Of a stretch of 24,635 nucleotides of DNA, positions 1 to 8,309 are shown one piece after another. This DNA comes from a virus: positions 1 to 24,635 of IMG/VR virus record IMGVR_UViG_3300047560_002848; one strand, 5' to 3'. Below the pieces are notes generated by a model that was not told the origin of the DNA, made no database searches, and saw only the letters and a program-made list of their open reading frames with translations. The position numbers were made by a program, and so were the translations under genes. Position 1 is the stretch's first letter, and the number at the start of each line of letters is the position of its first letter.

Positions 1-1
1 C

Positions 2-265
2 ATTAAAGAAGTAGATGATCATTTATTAGAACTTTTCCCAAAAGCTCAAGAAGCAAGAGTAGGAGATGCTATTTTAGAGTTATTTAAGCGTAGAGAGAAT
101 ATAGATATATTCAATAAGAAAGCACTTTTTATTTATATAAAGGAGATTACAGATGCTCCTACTCCTGTCATTACCAAGGTGATAAAGGTATTAAAAGAGA
201 TTTATAAGGAAATGTTAAATGATTATTTAGAGAAAGGAACTGAATTTGACATTTTCTCTCGCTAG
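2..265 (+). CDS. C-terminal end of an unidentified protein (5' partial)
   Basis: An open frame enters from the left edge and ends at TAG 263-265, giving 87 residues with no start in the window. The visible part is rich in Lys, Glu, Leu and Ile and looks fully helical. It ends in the short tail EFDIFSR. Codon use (TTA, AGA, GAA, ATA) matches the downstream genes, which supports it as real coding sequence. It precedes the tail/baseplate genes with a 21-nt gap. I do not recognise the family. It could be a small assembly or regulatory protein, but this is only a guess from position. Confidence 0.75.
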   Translation: MKEVDDHLLELFPKAQEARVGDAILELFKRRENIDIFNKKALFIYIKEITDAPTPVITKVIKVLKEIYKEMLNDYLEKGTEFDIFSR

Positions 266-286
266 ATATTTATTTAAAATGTTACT

Positions 287-655
287 ATGAATCTTGATTT
301 TGAATTATATGACGGAAAGAAGTACTCTGATTTAGTACAGGACGTAATTAAGAATCACAAAAGTAAGCAATCTCAAATTAAAACCTTAATAGGACAGCTT
401 ACTGATATGGTAGATGATGCTGGTACTGCTGTTATTATGGTACCTTTGATTAAGGAGTATTTAGAGATAGATGTTAAGAATGATGATGCTCTTGTAAAGT
501 TAGCTTCTATATTACAAAAAGGTGGCCAAGCTAGTAAAGAAGGAGAGGGAGGACTTAGTGATAAAGATCTTGAATTGTTGTTTAGCGACATTCAAAAATA
601 TACTGTAGAAGATCTTCCAGAAATTAACGTAAAAGAATTACCTTCTAGCAAATAA
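287..655 (+). CDS. Small helical protein of unknown function, probably virion-associated
   Basis: This 122-residue protein begins MNLDFELYDGKKYSDLV and is predicted helical through about residue 80, with a hydrophobic stretch near residues 48-58 (TAVIMVPLIKEYL). A Gly/Glu/Lys-rich loop (about residues 78-89) separates it from an acidic C-terminal helix. An ATG eight bases upstream of the chosen start reaches a stop after three codons, so 287 is the usable start. It sits 1 nt before the probable OB-fold spike protein and is very likely co-transcribed with it. I do not recognise the family. Position suggests a tail or baseplate component or an assembly factor. Confidence 0.7.
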   Translation: MNLDFELYDGKKYSDLVQDVIKNHKSKQSQIKTLIGQLTDMVDDAGTAVIMVPLIKEYLEIDVKNDDALVKLASILQKGGQASKEGEGGLSDKDLELLFSDIQKYTVEDLPEINVKELPSSK

Positions 656-656
656 T

Positions 657-1610
657 ATGGCAACCAGTCTTAATACCACGTATGAACAATCGATAAAGTC
701 TCCAGATGCTAGATCTGCTAGACCTAAAACTCCCTATATTATAGGTAGAGTTGTTAGTGTAGTTCAAGGCCCTAGTATTGAAGGAACAAGACTTAACGAT
801 CCTGATTATCGAAATCCAAGCGATCTTGGTAAGATAAGATACGAATTAATACAAGGTAACCAAGGTTCATCTCTAAGTAGTAGAGGTAACCCTCTTGCAA
901 AACCTTTTTATTCTTCTTTCAAACAGCTACCGGTAGTAGGAGAAATAGTTTTAATATTTCCTGGTCCAAGTACTAGACTAAATGCTAATAAAGACGAACA
1001 GGATTACTACTACTTACCTGCTTTTAATCTTTGGAGTGCAAGTCACCATAATGCCTTTCCTAACTTAAACGATTATGCTGCTTACTCAAATAAAGTAAAC
1101 AGTTCTTATCAACAAGCCTCTAACCTTAATCAGACCACTAATCTATCTACAAGTGCTTCTGTAAACTTCCCGTTAGGTAATGGATTTCCTGAAAAATCAG
1201 ATATAAAGCCTTTACGTTTATTTACAGGCGATGTTACAGTAGAAGGTAGATGGGGTAATTCTATAAGATTTAGTTCAACAACAGAAGATAAAAAAGCAAA
1301 CAACTGGTCAGCTACCGGTAGTTTAGGTAGTCCTATTCTTATCATTAGAAACGGACAAGGGCCTCAAGCTGCTAAAGTAGGTTATGTTCCTACAGTAGAA
1401 AATATAAACAGAGACCCGTCTTCTATTTATTTAACTAACGGACAGCAGATAGTAATAGACGATATTAATAATAACTTTAGCTTAGCTAGCCTTGGAGTTA
1501 GTCTGGCTAATACTGTTACTGTTTCTATTCCAATTCAACAGCAATTAACAAGTATTGATACGATTTCACCTGCTGCACAGGATCAGCGTATTAGTAATAG
1601 TAATAAATAA
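657..1610 (+). CDS. Probable OB-fold baseplate hub/spike protein (gp5 N-terminal-like)
   Basis: This 317-residue protein has features of the OB-fold found at the base of T4 gp5 / VgrG-type spikes. The strand IIGRVVSVVQGP (about residues 28-39) opens it, and the segment LPVVGEIVLIFPGPS (about 91-105) resembles the usual 'VGDEVLV' strand of such barrels. Two further beta-rich parts follow: GDVTVEGRWGNSIRFSS (about 191-207) and a tail containing the strand GQQIVIDDI. No lysozyme domain can be seen, although T4 gp5 carries one. The next gene, 2 nt downstream, looks like the spike tip, so the spike may be built from two polypeptides. The assignment rests on motif appearance and context. The structural role is more certain than the exact gp5 equivalence. 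Confidence 0.55.
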   Translation: MATSLNTTYEQSIKSPDARSARPKTPYIIGRVVSVVQGPSIEGTRLNDPDYRNPSDLGKIRYELIQGNQGSSLSSRGNPLAKPFYSSFKQLPVVGEIVLIFPGPSTRLNANKDEQDYYYLPAFNLWSASHHNAFPNLNDYAAYSNKVNSSYQQASNLNQTTNLSTSASVNFPLGNGFPEKSDIKPLRLFTGDVTVEGRWGNSIRFSSTTEDKKANNWSATGSLGSPILIIRNGQGPQAAKVGYVPTVENINRDPSSIYLTNGQQIVIDDINNNFSLASLGVSLANTVTVSIPIQQQLTSIDTISPAAQDQRISNSNK

Positions 1611-1612
1611 AA

Positions 1613-2032
1613 ATGTATACACCTCAATTTCCATATTTAGGTAATCAAGTGATTATAACATCAGGAAGAGTTACACACCATTCTTACGATGACTTTATTT
1701 TCATGTTCGGTAAAAAAGGTGTAGCAATTTCTTCTCCTTCTACATTTACTGTAGATGCTAATGAAAAGACAGCTATAGCTTCTCCTAGAATTGAGTTAGG
1801 GTATCAAGCAATTGAACCTGTACTTTTAGGAAGAACAACAGCAGTACAGTTAGGATTTTTATTAGAAGCTTTAAGTAATTTTAGTACTGCTATTAGTAAT
1901 TTTTCTAGTGAAGAACCGGAAGTTGCAGTTGCTGAAATATTACAAACAAGTGTAGTATTAGCTGATACAGCTAAGACTGTTAAAGCACAATTAGAAACTA
2001 AATGCTTATCTCAAAACACATACACTAAGTAA
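1613..2032 (+). CDS. Probable spike-tip / beta-helix baseplate protein
   Basis: This is a 139-residue protein. Residues about 12-70 are short beta strands in the style of phage and VgrG spike beta-helices: QVIITSGRVTHH, then DFIFMFGKKGVAISS, FTVDANEKTAIASPRIELG and AIEPVLLGRTTAVQLG. The 'asPRI.LG...EPvLLG' pattern is common in small phage spike proteins that trimerise. The C-terminal part (about residues 80-139) is helical. It overlaps the next start by 1 nt (TAATG), so it is translationally coupled. It follows the OB-fold protein, as expected for the outer part of the membrane-piercing spike. I recognise the pattern from memory; a structure prediction would be needed to confirm it. Confidence 0.5.
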   Translation: MYTPQFPYLGNQVIITSGRVTHHSYDDFIFMFGKKGVAISSPSTFTVDANEKTAIASPRIELGYQAIEPVLLGRTTAVQLGFLLEALSNFSTAISNFSSEEPEVAVAEILQTSVVLADTAKTVKAQLETKCLSQNTYTK

Positions 2033-3897
2033 TGAGTGCAAGTACAGTAGCAACATCGATAGGCAAGTTAGTTAATAATTCATCTAAACTACTTGGAACT
2101 CTTCAAATAGGAGTTAATAAAGTATTATGGGGTCAAGCTAATACACAACCTAAACAGACTGTAAGCTATGACACTAAAACTGGTAATCTTGCCTATAAAG
2201 TTGAAACACCTTCTAATACTCAGCCACCAACAGGTAATCTAGTTACTTCAGGATTATTTAACGCTTTAGATGCTTTAAACTCAGTAGATTTATGTAATGT
2301 AATTTCTTATGCTACCGATCAAATAAACGTTAAGAAGAAAAAACGTCCTGAAAAACCTTGGACAGCGGCACAAACTGCTTTATATACTGTACAGGATCAA
2401 GCAGCATTAGTTCAAAATTTTATAGATAAGTACACTGCTTATCCTAACGTATTTATTGGATCTTACTTAGGTGTAGGACCAAATGCAGTACCTCCTGAAC
2501 AAGCTGTATCTCAGTCTAATGCACCAGTAGAAGGCGGTACTCAAGCACAGAAGTATAATATGTTCTTCTTAATGCAAGCCATTAAAGAAGCATTTACCTT
2601 TGGAGGTCCTAATTCTTTACTTACAGCAGAAGATGCAACTTTATTAAGTACTGTTCCTGGCCTTGGAGGTAATTTAAATATTATCGATGATTTTATTGGT
2701 ACAATTAATAAGTATAGTGACTATAGACAGATACCTAATGAAGATTTACAGAAGATTATAAACAAAATAAACGTTATTCGTTCTGTATGTGTCACTATTC
2801 AAAACCTAGACTTTAAGAGTGCTTTAGCACTTGCAGGTAACTTCTTAGGTAAAGATATTAGAGCAGAGATACAGAAATTAAATAAATACGTAGATGTTAC
2901 AAAGATTATACCTACGTTAAAACAGATTAATTCTGCTCTTAGATCTTTTATTAAAATTGCACAACAAGTACAAGGTATACTATCTTTAGGACAGTTTATT
3001 ATTAAACTCGCTTTACTATTCTACAAAGTATTTAAGTTTATAATTAACTTCTTCTCTCTTCTTTTAATACCGATGATCTTTAGTACAGCAGGTGCTCAAA
3101 CTAATGTTCAAGACCTTAAAGATAAAGCAAAAGCTGAAACAGACGGTATACAGAGATTACTGAAAGCAATTAACGGACTACTTTCTGTAGTAGTTAGTTT
3201 CATAAGATATTTGTTAGCTAATACTAATGAACTTCTAATAAGATTAGATTTATTGCTTACACAACTTGAAGGATGTGAGGCAGTAAAAGACTCTGAAGTA
3301 ATTCTAGAACTTAAAAAAACAAGAGAAGACTTAGTTGCTTTACGTGAACAATTAGGTACCTACATTACTCAATATGATTCTAAAACAAACCCTGATACGG
3401 CTACTTTCGGAGAATATGATATAAGAGTAGTAGACGAAGAGTTAACAGAAAAGACTATTGTAAATAAACGTAGAAGAGGTATTGCTTTAGATCAAAGAGG
3501 TAATATTGTTGCTCAATCAGATCTTACTTTCGCTACTAATTCTGCAGTAATTATACAAGAGGTTAAGCAAAAATTAATAGCTCTAGGATTAGTACAAGGA
3601 AAGCTAAGTCAAGCAAATTCTGCTACTTTAGCACTTATTAGCGATTCGTTAAATTATTTAGATAGCAACGACGTACTTCAAGATGATTTAAATATTCAAA
3701 CACCAGATCTAGAAGCTACAGATAACTTAGATGAAAATCAAGGATTAGGATTAAATGCATTTGTAAATAACTTAAAAGGCGGTAAGAGATTGAGACAGAG
3801 AACTAGAAATGCAGTAGCTGCTCAAACTGCTCAAGTAAAAACTCAAGTTGCTAACGAAGTTAGTACTTCTAAACAAACTTTAAAAACAAGTTCTTAA
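2032..3897 (+). CDS. Large tail protein with hydrophobic core; candidate hub or tape-measure protein
   Basis: This 621-residue protein is mostly helical. A strongly hydrophobic stretch spans about residues 315-352 (including KLALLFYKVFKFIINFF), with a second at about 382-397 (LLSVVVSFIRYLL). A Leu/Glu/Lys heptad-like region (about 405-447) may form a coiled coil. A distinctive segment follows near residues 476-510 (RRRGIALDQRGNIVAQSDL). The C-terminus is Gln/Ala/Thr-rich and basic. T4 gp29 (hub and tape measure) has a similar length, and internal hydrophobic segments are common in tape-measure proteins. Location between the spike genes and gp25 fits a hub component. No motif proves this, and a peptidoglycan-crossing or membrane-channel virion protein is also possible. 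Confidence 0.45.
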   Translation: MSASTVATSIGKLVNNSSKLLGTLQIGVNKVLWGQANTQPKQTVSYDTKTGNLAYKVETPSNTQPPTGNLVTSGLFNALDALNSVDLCNVISYATDQINVKKKKRPEKPWTAAQTALYTVQDQAALVQNFIDKYTAYPNVFIGSYLGVGPNAVPPEQAVSQSNAPVEGGTQAQKYNMFFLMQAIKEAFTFGGPNSLLTAEDATLLSTVPGLGGNLNIIDDFIGTINKYSDYRQIPNEDLQKIINKINVIRSVCVTIQNLDFKSALALAGNFLGKDIRAEIQKLNKYVDVTKIIPTLKQINSALRSFIKIAQQVQGILSLGQFIIKLALLFYKVFKFIINFFSLLLIPMIFSTAGAQTNVQDLKDKAKAETDGIQRLLKAINGLLSVVVSFIRYLLANTNELLIRLDLLLTQLEGCEAVKDSEVILELKKTREDLVALREQLGTYITQYDSKTNPDTATFGEYDIRVVDEELTEKTIVNKRRRGIALDQRGNIVAQSDLTFATNSAVIIQEVKQKLIALGLVQGKLSQANSATLALISDSLNYLDSNDVLQDDLNIQTPDLEATDNLDENQGLGLNAFVNNLKGGKRLRQRTRNAVAAQTAQVKTQVANEVSTSKQTLKTSS

Positions 3898-3898
3898 A

Positions 3899-3911
3899 AT
3901 ATTTATAACAT
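3899..3911 (+). promoter_or_regulatory. AT-rich motif ahead of gene 3912 (weak promoter candidate)
   Basis: The 10-mer ATATTTATAA (3899-3908) lies in the 14-nt gap just before the start at 3912. The same 10-mer occurs in the gap before the gene at 13175 (13147-13156). It contains a weak match (TATAACAT, 6 of 8) to the T4 late-promoter box TATAAATA. The spacing to the ATG is too short for a normal leader, so it could instead be part of an A/T-rich translation signal. Confidence 0.2.
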
Positions 3912-4349
3912 ATGGAAAAATTAGATTCACTTAGAAAAATTATACGCGAAGAGGTTAGAGCTGTATTCCAACAGGAATTAGCTGGAATCTTGAAAGAAGC
4001 TATTCTAGTCAATAAGAATCAACCAGTTATGACCGAATCAGCTAAGCCTAAAAGCGTTGCAACACCGCCTGCTACTTTAAACAGAGCAGCTCCAAGACCA
4101 GTAGCTCCAGTATTAGGTGCTGGAAATCCTCTAAACAGCTTACTTGCAGAGACTGCTCAGTCTATGACAATGGATGATTTTTCAGGATTTGGAGGTGAAG
4201 CAGTTGAAAAAGATGTTCCTGTTGTAGAATCAGTAGGAGACATGTTTGCATCTGCAAAAGGACGTTCTAGCGTAGAAGCAATTCAAATTAATGCAGTTCC
4301 GGATTTTACAGGATTGATGGCTAAAATGAAAGCAAACGGCGAAATTTAA
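3912..4349 (+). CDS. Small unknown protein between hub and wedge genes
   Basis: This 145-residue protein has an N-terminal amphipathic helix (about residues 1-33, containing REEVRAVFQQEL), then a Pro/Ala-rich disordered linker (about 38-72), then a mostly acidic, low-complexity stretch. It ends with a short conserved-looking helix, DFTGLMAKMKANGEI. The layout of two short helices joined by a flexible linker suggests an assembly or tethering factor rather than an enzyme. Its stop overlaps the gp25 start by 1 nt (TAATG), so it is coupled to the wedge genes. I do not recognise the family. Confidence 0.65.
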   Translation: MEKLDSLRKIIREEVRAVFQQELAGILKEAILVNKNQPVMTESAKPKSVATPPATLNRAAPRPVAPVLGAGNPLNSLLAETAQSMTMDDFSGFGGEAVEKDVPVVESVGDMFASAKGRSSVEAIQINAVPDFTGLMAKMKANGEI

Positions 4350-4759
4350 TGGCATATAACTTAAAGCAAATAAACGTACTTGATTTAAAGCCTTCTACAG
4401 GTATCGGAGTTGCTTTGCCATTTAGCACACCAGCGGTTTTTCAAACAGTCTATTCTACAAAAGAGCAGTTAAAGTATAATATTATAAATTTCCTGCTTAC
4501 AAATAAACGCGAAAGGTTATATAATCCTTCTTATGGAGCAAATCTAAGAGCAGAGTTATTTGAACAAATAACAGTTGATACAGCAGATGATATAGAGTTG
4601 CAAATAAGAGCTGGTATAGAGAACTACTTTCCAAACGTTGTAATTACCCAATTAACGTTCGATCCTAGACCAGATGAAAACTTATTAACAGTTCAGTTTT
4701 CTTATAATATTAAAAATACTGGAGAATCAGATAATATAATAATCGAGTTAAATGGCTAA
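4349..4759 (+). CDS. 25: Baseplate wedge protein, gp25-like (GPW/gp25 family)
   Basis: At 136 residues this matches the usual length of T4 gp25 and P2 gpW relatives, which form part of the inner baseplate wedge and trigger sheath polymerisation. Motifs visible: 'YSTKEQLKYNIINFLLTNKR' (about 34-53), followed by ERLYNPSYGANLRAELFEQI (about 54-73), which is the family's signature segment. A C-terminal beta strand, LLTVQFSYNI, follows. The family is known for a conserved 'EPR'-type motif; here the equivalent is ERL. It overlaps the next gene, gp6-like, by 8 nt. The adjacency of gp25 and gp6 homologues is a hallmark of contractile-tail clusters. Identification is firm. Confidence 0.92.
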   Translation: MAYNLKQINVLDLKPSTGIGVALPFSTPAVFQTVYSTKEQLKYNIINFLLTNKRERLYNPSYGANLRAELFEQITVDTADDIELQIRAGIENYFPNVVITQLTFDPRPDENLLTVQFSYNIKNTGESDNIIIELNG

Positions 4760-6611
4760 CAAAGACATAAAATATTTAAATAAAGACTTTAATAGTTTTA
4801 GGGAAGCCTTAATTGAGTACGCAAAGACGTACTACCCTAATAACTATAATGACTTCTCTACATCATCTCCTGGTACTATGTTTATCGAGATGGCTTCTTA
4901 TGTTGGAGACGTTCTATCTTTCTATTTAGATAACCAAGTACAGGAGAACTTCTTAGAGTACGCAAAACAAACTAACAACTTATTTGCCTTAGCTTACATG
5001 CTAGGTTACAGACCAAAAGTAACTTCTGCAGCTATTACAACTTTAGATGTTTATCAACAAGTACCTGCTTCTGGTTCTTCTTATGAACCTGATTTTGATT
5101 ATGCTATGACTATAGCAGAAGGTATGCAAGTTAGATCTAATATCAATACTACAAACTACTTCTACTGTCCAAATCCAGTTAACTTTAATTTATCTTCTTC
5201 TGTTGATCCTACAGAAGTATCTGTTTATACTACAGTTGGAGGTAATCCAAACACTTACTTATTAAAGAAATCTACACAAGCATTATCTGGCCAAGTTAAA
5301 ACAACTACTTTAAACTTTGGTACTGCAGAGAGATTTCCAATAAGAACTATTCAAGATGGTAACATTATCGAAATACTAAGCGTGTATGATGATAACGGCA
5401 ATAGATGGTACGAAGTTCCTTACTTAGCTCAAGACTTTATTTTAAATCCTGTTGCAAATACTGCATTAGCTTACCCTCAATTATATCAAGAAGCTAACCA
5501 AGTTCCTTACATTTTAGAAAGATTAGCAGTACCTAGAAGATTTGTTTCTAGATTTACTTCTAATGCTATCTTAGAATTAGAGTTTGGTGCCGGTATTTCT
5601 GCCGTATCTGGTTCTATTCCTAATCCATTTAATGTAGGTATAGGTACAGTAAACGGAATCGATTTATTAAATACTGCTTACGATCCTACAAACTTTGTAG
5701 TTAACGATTCTTATGGTATTGCTCCTTCTAATACAACTTTAACAGTTACTTACTTAGTAGGCGGTGGTGCTACTGCAAACGTTAACGTAAACGAATTAAC
5801 TAATGTAGTTTCTGCCGTTTCAACATTTGAGAATCCTGTTAACCCTACTACAGCAGCTAGTATTCAAGGTACTATTGTTACCAATAATGCTATTCAAGCA
5901 GTAGGTGGAGGAGATGGCGACACACCAGATACTATTAGATATAATACACTTGCTAAGTTTCCTTCTCAGATGAGAGCGGTAACACAACAAGATTACTTAG
6001 GTACTGTTTTAGGTATGCCACCAAAGTTTGGTCAAGTAGCTAAAGCTTATGTTACCAAGGATTCTGCTACTTTTGCACAATACTTAATTAACGAGCCGGG
6101 AGAAAGAGATCCTTTAGCGACTTCAATCTACTTGTTAAGCTACAATACAGACGGTACTTTTACAACTCCTGGTCCTGCTTTATATCAAAACATTCAAACT
6201 TATTTAGAAGATTATAGAATGTTGACTGATACTATCATCTTAAAACCTGCGTACATTATTAATATCCAGGTGAATTTCGATGTTATTTTAAGACCTGGAT
6301 ATACTTCAAGAGAAGTATTAGCTCTTTGTCTTGAACTTCTAAAGGGGTATTTTAGTAGAAGTGTATGGCAGATTAATCAACCAATCATACTTTCTGAAAT
6401 CTATACTCTATTAGATCAAGTAGCTGGAGTACAAACAGTACAGAAAGTTACTATAAATAACTTAGCGGGTACTTCAAGAGGTTATTCACAGTATAGTTAT
6501 GACATACCAGGTGCAACTTTGAACGGTGTTATTTATCCTTCATTAGATCCAAGTATCTTTGAGGTTAAATATCCTGATTCAGATATTCAAGGACGCGTAG
6601 TAACAATGTAA
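4752..6611 (+). CDS. 6: Baseplate wedge protein, gp6-like (J-like family)
   Basis: This 619-residue protein resembles T4 gp6, which forms the ring of the baseplate inner wedge. The N-terminus has the family pattern: KYLNKDFNSFREALIEYAK, then SSPGTMFIEMASYVGDVLSF and YLDNQVQENFLEYAKQTNN (about residues 8-76), then LAYMLGYRPK. The central segment (about 385-425) has DTIRYNTLAKFPSQMRAVTQ and QDYLG, the typical J/gp6 'P.....RAvT..DY' motif. The C-terminal third (about 480-580) carries the helix-rich fold with the DYRMLTDTIILKPAYIIN segment. The length is close to T4 gp6 (660). It lies directly after gp25-like and 4 nt before the next gene. Identification is firm. Confidence 0.92.
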   Translation: MANKDIKYLNKDFNSFREALIEYAKTYYPNNYNDFSTSSPGTMFIEMASYVGDVLSFYLDNQVQENFLEYAKQTNNLFALAYMLGYRPKVTSAAITTLDVYQQVPASGSSYEPDFDYAMTIAEGMQVRSNINTTNYFYCPNPVNFNLSSSVDPTEVSVYTTVGGNPNTYLLKKSTQALSGQVKTTTLNFGTAERFPIRTIQDGNIIEILSVYDDNGNRWYEVPYLAQDFILNPVANTALAYPQLYQEANQVPYILERLAVPRRFVSRFTSNAILELEFGAGISAVSGSIPNPFNVGIGTVNGIDLLNTAYDPTNFVVNDSYGIAPSNTTLTVTYLVGGGATANVNVNELTNVVSAVSTFENPVNPTTAASIQGTIVTNNAIQAVGGGDGDTPDTIRYNTLAKFPSQMRAVTQQDYLGTVLGMPPKFGQVAKAYVTKDSATFAQYLINEPGERDPLATSIYLLSYNTDGTFTTPGPALYQNIQTYLEDYRMLTDTIILKPAYIINIQVNFDVILRPGYTSREVLALCLELLKGYFSRSVWQINQPIILSEIYTLLDQVAGVQTVQKVTINNLAGTSRGYSQYSYDIPGATLNGVIYPSLDPSIFEVKYPDSDIQGRVVTM

Positions 6612-6615
6612 TAAA

Positions 6616-7962
6616 ATGGCAGTATATAACATATTCGCATCTGCTGATGCAACGATTTACTCTAGATACCCGATAAAGAATACCGGTAGAGATCCTATAT
6701 TAGAAGTGTCTGTAAAGAATTCTCAAGATGGAGTTAGATTCTTATCTAGAACTCCTTTAACAGATAATCCTTACTATAACTACGATTTAGCTGCAGATAG
6801 TAATGCATCTAACTACGGTGCTTATTTTCCTGGAGAAGATATTAGAAGATCTTTATTACAGTTCTCAGATGCTGATATAAGAAAATTATATACCTTTGCA
6901 TCACAGTCGGTAAGTAGTTCTTACGAAGCTAGCTTAAGACTTTACCTTGCATCTGCACAGAATTTAAATACAACATATTCAATTGACGTATATCCTGTCT
7001 CTCACTCTTGGGTAATGGGTACTGGTCAATATGCACAAACACCTCAATCTACAAACGGAGTATCTTGGTTATATACAGGACCTTCTGGAAGCTCTCCTAT
7101 ATGGACTGAGAACGGATTTTATTGGGGTAACGATAATTTACCTACATGGGAGAGTGCTAGCTACCAATGGACTTTTGTGCCAAGTGCATCTACAAACTTC
7201 TACATTACAGGAGGAGGTTCTTGGTATGATGAATTAGGAGACGCTCAGTACTTTGACTACATGTCTAACAAAGATATTAATGTAGACATTACTAATATAC
7301 TATCTAATTGGTTCTCTGGTTCAGTTCCTAACTACGGTGTAATCGTTAAACATCCACAAGTAGTAGAAGAAGATCCTAATGCCTTTGTAGATCTTAAGTT
7401 TTTCTCTGTAGATACACATACTATCTACCCACCAACTATTCAGTTTAAGTGGGATGATAGTTACTACTATCCACAAAGTACTCACTACGTGTTAACAGAT
7501 CAAGTTACTATTACATTAGCTAACAATCCTGGTCAATTCACACAAGGTGAAGTATATAAAATGAGATTATCTACTAGATACACTTACCCTCCAAGACAGT
7601 TCACTACATCTTCAGTATACTTAACTAACTTAATTTTATCTGAAAAGACATACTGGGCTTTACAAGATGTTAAGACAGGAGAAATGGTAGTAGATTTTGA
7701 TGAAAACTATACAAAGTTAAGCTGTGATAGCGTTGGTAACTACTTTACTCTTTACACTAGTGGTTTAGAAATTGGTAGATATTATCGTTTAATGGTTAAG
7801 ACAAGCATATTCTCAACCACTTTCGGTCCCCTTTCAGTATATGATAACGAGCAATCTATCTACAACGCATTATCTTTATATGGAACTGATGACTTAAAGC
7901 TATTACCTGCTGAGGAAGTTGTATATAGTGGTCAAAACTTAGTATTTAAAATTGTAGCATAA
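6616..7962 (+). CDS. Baseplate-region structural protein with DNRLRE-like beta-sandwich domain
   Basis: This is a 448-residue protein. Residues about 1-255 follow the pattern of the DNRLRE / CBM96-like domain. An opening strand ASADATIYSRYP and a G-x-D-P-I-L-E-V strand come first. RRSLLQFSDADIRKLY follows, then ASLRLYLASAQNL, SIDVYPVSHSW, DINVDITNILSNWFSG and NYGVIVKHP. Such domains are usually seen in secreted bacterial surface proteins and some carbohydrate-binding proteins. The C-terminal half (about 260-448) is another beta-rich part, ending in GQNLVFKIVA. It follows gp6-like and overlaps the next start by 1 nt, so it probably belongs to the wedge, perhaps in the place of T4 gp8 or a peripheral fibre-attachment protein. 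No catalytic residues are evident. Confidence 0.6.
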   Translation: MAVYNIFASADATIYSRYPIKNTGRDPILEVSVKNSQDGVRFLSRTPLTDNPYYNYDLAADSNASNYGAYFPGEDIRRSLLQFSDADIRKLYTFASQSVSSSYEASLRLYLASAQNLNTTYSIDVYPVSHSWVMGTGQYAQTPQSTNGVSWLYTGPSGSSPIWTENGFYWGNDNLPTWESASYQWTFVPSASTNFYITGGGSWYDELGDAQYFDYMSNKDINVDITNILSNWFSGSVPNYGVIVKHPQVVEEDPNAFVDLKFFSVDTHTIYPPTIQFKWDDSYYYPQSTHYVLTDQVTITLANNPGQFTQGEVYKMRLSTRYTYPPRQFTTSSVYLTNLILSEKTYWALQDVKTGEMVVDFDENYTKLSCDSVGNYFTLYTSGLEIGRYYRLMVKTSIFSTTFGPLSVYDNEQSIYNALSLYGTDDLKLLPAEEVVYSGQNLVFKIVA

Positions 7963-8309
7963 TGTCACAAGAGGTTAAATTAGTAAAAGAGGTTTATGGG
8001 CGTAATACTTACACAAGAGTTATAGATACTTCATTTAGTGAATTATACACTCCTGTAACTGCATCCACAGCACCAAACACACAATTAACTGTAGAACTCT
8101 TTTTTGACGCTTATAATGACCTGTTTTTCCAAATACCTGCTACTGGAGATATAAATTCTCACGAGTACCTAGTAAAAAGAAGTACAGAATATTTAGGCGG
8201 AGGAGTTTTATCTGATAACGAAAAGGCTTATATTGAAGAGATAAACTCTTTAAGACAGCAGTTATTAGAAGCAAATACAAACTATTTGAATTTAAATAAT
8301 ATAGTATAA
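7962..8309 (+). CDS. Small unknown protein in the wedge operon
   Basis: This 115-residue protein starts with a beta-rich part (KLVKEVYGRNTYTRVIDTSF), followed by TVELFFDAYNDLFFQIP (about 44-60). It ends with a helix likely to form a coiled coil (about 84-112, EKAYIEEINSLRQQLLEAN). It is linked by TAATG overlaps to both neighbours, so it is tightly co-translated with the DNRLRE-like protein and the 1610-residue protein. Position and size suggest a small wedge or adaptor subunit. I do not recognise the family. Confidence 0.65.
   Translation: MSQEVKLVKEVYGRNTYTRVIDTSFSELYTPVTASTAPNTQLTVELFFDAYNDLFFQIPATGDINSHEYLVKRSTEYLGGGVLSDNEKAYIEEINSLRQQLLEANTNYLNLNNIV

Noticed and set aside
6452-6459. Exact TATAAATA box inside the gp6-like gene
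   Set aside because: It lies in the coding sequence (VTINNL region) with no nearby downstream gene start; it is best read as a chance match in AT-rich DNA.
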